In this document: piece by piece, positions 59,096-64,000 of the stretch
How positions within the stretch are numbered: position 1 is the first letter of the stretch
How the letters are laid out: every line of letters begins with the position of its first letter
Assembly: GCA_041397305.1 (NCBI GenBank)
Contig: JAWKWX010000003.1
Coordinates: forward strand, 372,001 to 436,000
Source of the DNA: TMP-24 sp041397305
GTDB lineage: Bacteria; Pseudomonadota; Alphaproteobacteria; Rhodobacterales; Rhodobacteraceae
Length of the DNA stretch: 64,000 nucleotides
Direction: 5' to 3'
Translations under genes and position numbers: made by a program
Notes under the pieces: generated by a model
The model's input: the letters and a program-made list of their open reading frames with translations, nothing else
Told to the model about the DNA's origin: nothing
The model's database searches: none

Positions 59096-60085
59096 ATGGC
59101 AGCGCGTAAAAGTTCCGAAAAATCAAATGTCTCCAAGGATGAGCTTCTCAAATATTACCGCGAGATGCTGCTGATCCGGCGATTCGAGGAAAAGGCCGGC
59201 CAGCTTTACGGCATGGGGCTGATCGGCGGTTTCTGCCATCTTTATATCGGGCAGGAAGCGGTGGTTGTGGGGCTTGAGGCCTGCGCCAAGGAAGGCGACA
59301 AGCGCCTGACCTCCTACCGCGACCATGGCCATATGCTCGCCTGCGGGATGGAGCCGCGCGGCGTGATGGCCGAGCTCACCGGCCGCAGCGGCGGCTATTC
59401 CAAGGGCAAGGGCGGCTCGATGCACATGTTCAGCCGCGAGAAGCATTTCTACGGCGGCCACGGCATCGTCGGCGCGCAGGTGCCGCTGGGCGCGGGGCTA
59501 GCCCTGTCGGACTGGTACAAGGGCAATGACAATGTAACCTTCGTCTATTTCGGCGACGGGGCCGCGAACCAGGGCCAGGTGTACGAGACCTACAATATGG
59601 CGGAGCTCTGGAGCCTGCCTGTGGTGTTCGTGATCGAGAACAACCAATATGCGATGGGCACATCGATGAAGCGTGCGACCAGGTCGACGACGCTGTTCGG
59701 CCGCGGCACCGCCTACGGCATTCCGGGCGAGCAGGTCGACGGGATGGATGTGCTGGCGGTGAAGGCCGCGGGCGAGAAGGCGGTGGCGCATTGCCGCGCG
59801 GGCAAGGGGCCCTATATCCTTGAAATGATGACCTACCGCTATCGCGGCCATTCCATGTCGGACCCGGCGAAATACCGGACCCGCGAGGAAGTGGAGAAGA
59901 TCAAGCAGGAGAAGGATGCGATCGACCATGTGCGCGACCTTCTGATCGGTGCGGGGCACGCGACCGAGGAGGATCTGAAGGCCGTCGACAAGGAGATCAA
60001 GGCGATCGTCAACGACAGTGCCGATTTCGCCAAGGAAAGCCCCGAGCCCGACCTGAGCGAGCTCTGGACCGATATCTACGCCTGA
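59096..60085 (+). CDS. pdhA: Pyruvate dehydrogenase E1 alpha subunit
   Basis: 329 residues. ThDP motif GDGAANQGQVYETYNMAELWSLPVVFVIENNQYAMGT and the ligand loop YRYRGHSMSDPAKYRTREEV with the phosphorylation-loop-type serine segment. Converts pyruvate and lipoamide with E1 beta. GGGAGGTCGCCAGG precedes the ATG. First gene of pdhA-pdhB-pdhC; a near-palindrome lies upstream. Confidence 0.96.
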   Translation: MAARKSSEKSNVSKDELLKYYREMLLIRRFEEKAGQLYGMGLIGGFCHLYIGQEAVVVGLEACAKEGDKRLTSYRDHGHMLACGMEPRGVMAELTGRSGGYSKGKGGSMHMFSREKHFYGGHGIVGAQVPLGAGLALSDWYKGNDNVTFVYFGDGAANQGQVYETYNMAELWSLPVVFVIENNQYAMGTSMKRATRSTTLFGRGTAYGIPGEQVDGMDVLAVKAAGEKAVAHCRAGKGPYILEMMTYRYRGHSMSDPAKYRTREEVEKIKQEKDAIDHVRDLLIGAGHATEEDLKAVDKEIKAIVNDSADFAKESPEPDLSELWTDIYA

Positions 60086-60099
60086 GGGGGACAAGAGAG

Positions 60100-61500
60100 A
60101 TGGCAACCGAAATCCTGATGCCGGCCCTGTCGCCCACGATGGAAGAGGGCACGCTGGCGAAATGGCTCGTGAAGGAAGGCGATGCGGTCAAGTCCGGCCA
60201 GATCATCGCCGAGATCGAGACCGACAAGGCGACGATGGAGTTCGAAGCGGTCGATGAGGGGACCGTGGGGAAGATCCTGGTGGCCGAAGGCACGCAAGGT
60301 GTGAAGGTCAACACGCCGATCGCGGTGCTGGTCGAGGAGGGCGAAGAGGTTCCGGCAGGCGCCTCATCGGGCGCGAGCGCGCCCTCTTCGGCAAAGAGTG
60401 ACGCAGCGCGGGACGATGAGCCGCCCGCGGCTGCCGCCCCTGCCGCCGCCCCTGCCGCTGCCGCAGCACCGGTGGAGGTGATCTCCAAAGCCTCGCCCGA
60501 CTGGGACGAGGGCACGGCGATGAAGACGATGACGGTGCGCGAGGCGCTGCGCGAGGCGATGGCCGAAGAGATGCGCGCCAATGGCAATGTCTTCCTCATG
60601 GGCGAGGAAGTCGGCGAATATCAGGGCGCCTACAAGATTTCCCAGGGGCTGCTGGACGAGTTCGGGCCGAAACGGGTGATCGACACGCCGATCACCGAGA
60701 TCGGTTTTGCCGGTATCGGCGTCGGCGCAGCCTGGGGCGGGCTGAGCCCGATCGTCGAATTCATGACCTTCAACTTCGCCATGCAGGCGATCGACCATAT
60801 CATCAACTCGGCCGCCAAGACCAACTACATGTCGGGCGGTCAATTGCCCTGCCCCATCGTCTTCCGCGGTCCGAATGGCGCTGCGGCGCGGGTGGCCGCC
60901 CAGCACAGCCAGGATTACGCTGCCTGGTATGCGGCGATCCCGGGCCTGAGGGTGGTGATGCCCTATTCGGCCGCCGACGCGAAAGGTCTTTTGAAAAGCG
61001 CGATCCGCGATCCCAACCCGGTCATCTTCCTGGAAAACGAAATCCTCTACGGCCGGTCGTTCGAAGTGCCGGACCTGCCCGATTTCACCGTCCCGTTCGG
61101 CAAGGCGCGCATCTGGCGCGACGGCTCGGACGTGACGCTCGTTTCGTTCGGGATCGGCGTCGCCCATGCGCTGGAGGCCGCGGATCAGCTGGCCAAGGAA
61201 GGGATCAGCGCCGAGGTCATCGACCTGCGGACGCTGCGCCCCCTCGACTATGACACGGTTCTGGCCTCGGTCATGAAGACCAACCGTTGCGTGACGGTCG
61301 AGGAAGGCTTCCCCGTGGGCTCGATCGGCAACCATCTGTCGGCGGTGATCATGGAGCGGGCGTTCGACTATCTCGATGCGCCCGTGGTGAACTGCACCGG
61401 CAAGGATGTGCCGATGCCCTATGCCGCGAACCTCGAGAAACTGGCGCTGATCACGCCGGCCGAGATCGTGACCGCCGTCAAATCCGTCTGCTACCGGTGA
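60100..61500 (+). CDS. pdhB: Pyruvate dehydrogenase E1 beta subunit with N-terminal lipoyl domain
   Basis: 466 residues: residues 1-80 are a lipoyl domain (MATEILMPALSPTMEEGTLAKWLVKEG, with the lipoyl lysine in ETDKATMEF), then an Ala/Pro-rich linker (AAPAAAPAAAAAP), then the E1 beta core (MKTMTVREALREAMAEEMRANGNVFLMGEEVGEYQGAYKISQGLLDEFG). Fused lipoyl-E1 beta is a known alphaproteobacterial feature. The domain is nearly identical to the one in pdhC. Confidence 0.96.
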   Translation: MATEILMPALSPTMEEGTLAKWLVKEGDAVKSGQIIAEIETDKATMEFEAVDEGTVGKILVAEGTQGVKVNTPIAVLVEEGEEVPAGASSGASAPSSAKSDAARDDEPPAAAAPAAAPAAAAAPVEVISKASPDWDEGTAMKTMTVREALREAMAEEMRANGNVFLMGEEVGEYQGAYKISQGLLDEFGPKRVIDTPITEIGFAGIGVGAAWGGLSPIVEFMTFNFAMQAIDHIINSAAKTNYMSGGQLPCPIVFRGPNGAAARVAAQHSQDYAAWYAAIPGLRVVMPYSAADAKGLLKSAIRDPNPVIFLENEILYGRSFEVPDLPDFTVPFGKARIWRDGSDVTLVSFGIGVAHALEAADQLAKEGISAEVIDLRTLRPLDYDTVLASVMKTNRCVTVEEGFPVGSIGNHLSAVIMERAFDYLDAPVVNCTGKDVPMPYAANLEKLALITPAEIVTAVKSVCYR

Positions 61501-61508
61501 GGTGACCC

Positions 61509-62828
61509 ATGGCAACCGAAATTCTCATGCCCGCGCTCTCGCCCACGATGGAAGAGGGTACTCTGGCCAAATGGCTGAAGAAGGAAGGCGATACGGTCAA
61601 GTCGGGCGACATCATCGCCGAGATCGAGACCGACAAGGCGACGATGGAATTCGAGGCGGTCGATGAGGGGACACTCGGCAAGATCCTGGTGGCCGAAGGC
61701 ACGCAAGGGGTGAAGGTCAACACGCCGATCGCCGTGCTGGTGGAAGAAGGCGAGGCGGTTCCAGCCGCTTCCGTCCCTGCGGCTGCGCCCGTCGCGGCCG
61801 CCCCCGCACCTGCGGCCACCCCCGCACCTGCGGCTGCTGCCGCGCCCGCGGCGGCCGCTAAAGCGCCTGCACCTGCGGCGCCTGCCAAGGCTGGCGCCCG
61901 CGTCATCGCCTCGCCGCTGGCACGACGGCTGGCGAAGGAAAAGGGCGTCGATCTGAGTGCCATCGCGGGCAGCGGCCCTCATGGGCGGATCATCAAGGCC
62001 GATGTCGAGAAGGCGGTGCCGGGCGCCAAACCCGCTGTGGCGCCTGCCGCCACCGCCCCGACCCCGGCAGCCACCGCGCCCACCGCGATGCCGACCGGCC
62101 CGGCGACGGCAACGGTCCTTAAGATGTACGAGGGTCGCGCCTTCACCGAAGTGACGCTCGACGGCATGCGCCGCACGATTGCGGCACGCCTGACCGAGGC
62201 CAAGCAGACGATCCCGCATTTCTATCTGCGGCGCGACGTGCAGCTCGATGCGCTGATGGCCTTCCGCGAACAGCTGAACAAGGGTCTGGAAGCGCGCGGC
62301 GTGAAGCTTTCGGTCAATGATTTCATCATCAAGGCCTGCGCCGCGGCACTTCAGGCGGTACCCGACGCCAATGCCGTCTGGGCGGGCGACCGGATCCTGA
62401 AGCTGAAGCCCTCGGACGTGGCCGTCGCCGTGGCCGTCGAGGGCGGTCTCTTCACGCCGGTCCTGAAGGATGCCGAAACCAAGAGCCTCTCGGCGCTTTC
62501 CGCCGAGATGAAGGATCTCGCCACGCGCGCCAAGACAAAGAAGCTTGCGCCGCACGAATATCAGGGCGGCAGTTTCGCGATCTCGAACCTCGGGATGTTC
62601 GGAATCGACAATTTCGACGCGGTCATCAACCCGCCGCATGGCGCAATCCTTGCGGTTGGCGCAGGGGTGAAGAAACCGGTCGTGAAGGCGGACGGGACGA
62701 TTGGTGTGGCGACGGTCATGTCGATGACGCTGTCGGTCGATCACCGGGTGATCGACGGGGCACTCGGGGCCGAGCTTCTGAAGCAGATCGTGAACAATCT
62801 GGAAAATCCGATCGCGATGCTCGCCTGA
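61509..62828 (+). CDS. pdhC: Dihydrolipoyl acetyltransferase (E2)
   Basis: 439 residues: an N-terminal lipoyl domain (MATEILMPALSPTMEEGTLAKWLKKEG; ETDKATMEF), an Ala/Pro linker, the E1/E3-binding domain (ASPLARRLAKEKGVDLSAIAGSGPHGRIIKADV) and the catalytic domain ending MSMTLSVDHRVIDGALGAELLKQIVNNLENP with the DHRxxDG motif. Eight bases after pdhB. The E3 gene is not next in line; a terminator follows. Confidence 0.96.
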   Translation: MATEILMPALSPTMEEGTLAKWLKKEGDTVKSGDIIAEIETDKATMEFEAVDEGTLGKILVAEGTQGVKVNTPIAVLVEEGEAVPAASVPAAAPVAAAPAPAATPAPAAAAAPAAAAKAPAPAAPAKAGARVIASPLARRLAKEKGVDLSAIAGSGPHGRIIKADVEKAVPGAKPAVAPAATAPTPAATAPTAMPTGPATATVLKMYEGRAFTEVTLDGMRRTIAARLTEAKQTIPHFYLRRDVQLDALMAFREQLNKGLEARGVKLSVNDFIIKACAAALQAVPDANAVWAGDRILKLKPSDVAVAVAVEGGLFTPVLKDAETKSLSALSAEMKDLATRAKTKKLAPHEYQGGSFAISNLGMFGIDNFDAVINPPHGAILAVGAGVKKPVVKADGTIGVATVMSMTLSVDHRVIDGALGAELLKQIVNNLENPIAMLA

Positions 62829-62841
62829 TCGATGAAACACA

Positions 62842-62880
62842 AAGGCCGGGCAGCAAAAAGCCCCGGCCTTTTCCTTTCTT
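62842..62880. terminator. Bidirectional terminator between pdhC and cysE
   Basis: AAGGCCGGG (62842-62850) pairs with CCCGGCCTT (62862-62870) over an 11-base loop, followed by TTTTCCTTTCTT. It also works for the convergent cysE on the minus strand, which then reads AAAAAG after the stem. Confidence 0.8.
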
Positions 62881-62891
62881 GGGGCTGACGC

Positions 62892-63701
62892 TCAGCCCTC
62901 GTCGTCGAAATTCTGATCCATGGTCAGCGACGGTTGTGCACAGCCCGCCTCGCCGACGATGCGCGCCGGAACGCCCGCGACCGTCTTGCAGGGCGGGACG
63001 TCATGCAAAACCACGGACCCGGCCGCCACACGCGAGCAATCGCCAACACGGATATTGCCGAGGATCTTGGCCCCCGCCCCGATCAGCACGCCGTTGCCGA
63101 TCTTCGGATGCCGGTCGCCGTCTTCCTTGCCGGTGCCGCCCAGCGTTACCGAATGCAGCATCGAGACATTGTCGCCCACCACTGCTGTCTCGCCGATGAC
63201 GATGGAATGGGCATGGTCGATCATGATCCCCTTGCCGAGCCGAGCATTGGGATGGATATCGACGCCGAAAACCTCGCTGACCCGCATCTGCACGAAAAGC
63301 GCCAGGTCGCGACGACCGGTAGCCCAGAGCCAGTGGCCGATGCGGTAGGCCTGGATCGCCTGATAGCCCTTGAAGAAAAGGACGGGCTGGAGGAAGCGGT
63401 GGCAAGCCGGGTCACGATCATAGACGGCGACGCAATCGGCGCGCGCCGCCTGCCCAAGCTCGGGCGCGGAGGCGTAGGCCGTGTCGGCGATCTCGCGCAA
63501 AAGCTGTTCGCTCATCTCGCCCGAAGCAAGCTTCAGCGAGAACCGGTAGCCGAGGGCGCGTTCCAATGTCGGATGGTGAAGGATGCCGGTATGGAAGAAC
63601 CCGCCGAGCAAGGGCTCGTCACGCACCGCAGCGCGGGCCTCTTCGCAGACATGGGTCCAGACCGGATCGACCTGCGTGACTCTTGCTGCAACTTCAGCCA
63701 T
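62892..63701 (-). CDS. cysE: Serine O-acetyltransferase
   Basis: 269 residues from MAEVAARVTQVDPVW. First step of cysteine synthesis from serine and acetyl-CoA. N-terminal SATase helices (GGFFHTGILHHPTLERALGYRFSLKLAS), FFKGYQAIQAYRIGHWLW, and a C-terminal left-handed beta-helix of hexapeptides (IHPNARLGKGIMIDHAHSIVIGETAVVGDNVSMLHSVTLGGTGKEDGDRHPKIG, with His catalytic residues). The ATG at 63701 has AGGGAG six bases upstream; ATG 63707 is directly adjacent to it and less likely. Confidence 0.95.
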   Translation of the reverse strand: MAEVAARVTQVDPVWTHVCEEARAAVRDEPLLGGFFHTGILHHPTLERALGYRFSLKLASGEMSEQLLREIADTAYASAPELGQAARADCVAVYDRDPACHRFLQPVLFFKGYQAIQAYRIGHWLWATGRRDLALFVQMRVSEVFGVDIHPNARLGKGIMIDHAHSIVIGETAVVGDNVSMLHSVTLGGTGKEDGDRHPKIGNGVLIGAGAKILGNIRVGDCSRVAAGSVVLHDVPPCKTVAGVPARIVGEAGCAQPSLTMDQNFDDEG

Positions 63702-64000
63702 CTGCATCTCCCTAACCTATGCGCGTCAGGGTAGCAGATAAGCGATCGGGAGAAAACGGCAAGCGGGCACGCGGGCATTTCACATTTTGGCGGGTTCGCC
63801 ATTCCAGAATGCCATGGCGGGCTGCGAGCTTCGTCGCGCCGAAGAGCACGCTGTCGGTCTGTGACGAATTGCGCACCTCACGCTGACCAAGCAAGGCTGC
63901 CAGCCCGCCGTTTCCCCAGTGCCCATGTGCGCGTCCCGACCGCTTGCGACATAGGTCCGCGGCATGTGCCTGCGTCAAGTGCCGCCGCATTGTCGCAGAC
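63702..64000. other. Window end, no convincing gene
   Basis: A minus-strand open frame of 92 codons (63712-63990) reads MRRHLTQAHAADLCRKR.., but I see no family motif. It could be the start of a cut gene or an artefact. The 6-base AGGGAG at 63708 belongs to cysE. Nothing else was seen. Confidence 0.25.

Overview
The window is GC-rich alphaproteobacterial chromosome, most like Rhodobacterales (Rhodobacter/Paracoccus-type). The case rests on gene content: an E1-beta pyruvate dehydrogenase carrying its own lipoyl domain, bactofilin next to an M23 peptidase, the nagZ-scpA-scpB cluster, a MocR-type regulator and recurrent CCCCGAGG..AAGATGAA intergenic elements. I see no rRNA, CRISPR array, transposase or phage module.

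Layout. 1-3.6 kb: four recognisable genes (AsmA/DUF3971-like, Bcp peroxiredoxin, DUF455 ferritin-like, DUF5930/M23 peptidase), every one broken by several indels, then bactofilin. 5.0-17.4 kb: a long minus-strand inositol catabolism cluster (lacI-type regulator, TIM-barrel epimerase, sugar ABC transporter, SDR, iolG, iolC-DUF2090 fusion, iolD, iolE, iolB). 17.5-20.9 kb: a divergent four-gene operon of a MocD-like di-iron oxygenase/desaturase, a MocE-like Rieske ferredoxin, a PanB-like protein and a Gfo/Idh/MocA dehydrogenase. I read this as a front end that oxidises (probably O-demethylates) a modified inositol and feeds the iol pathway. 21-27.7 kb: prfB, a small ORF, scpB, scpA, nagZ, SPOR protein, argS. 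27.9-32.3 kb: polyamine-type ABC transporter without a binding protein, and a MocR regulator. 32.3-42.5 kb: DUF1127, PhzF, rpsI/rplM, a DnaJ-type zinc protein, thioesterase, enoyl-CoA hydratase, M32 carboxypeptidase, ctaA, a protealysin-like M4 protease with its emfourin-type inhibitor, trmJ, TfoX, thiE-like.

42.6-46.4 kb: two identical tRNA-Asp genes, a Fur-family regulator and an EamA transporter. A 1.1-kb segment (tRNA-Asp, fur, 5' part of eamA) is present twice as a direct repeat around about 690 bp of lower-GC DNA. The second copy is full of small indels until about 45.6 kb, so a misassembly or an unpolished contig join is as likely as a real duplication. 46.4-64 kb: eno, TauE/SafE, a small membrane protein, an FAD oxidase, DUF6980, cupin, rarD, anmK, tyrS, two cyclophilins, pgk, SDR, class I aldolase, a FtsB-like protein, pdhA-pdhB-pdhC behind a 20-bp near-palindrome, and cysE.

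The genes form three themes: inositol and derivative catabolism with its own transport and regulation; central carbon metabolism (eno, pgk, class I aldolase, pdh); and housekeeping for translation, chromosome segregation and cell wall recycling (nagZ, anmK).
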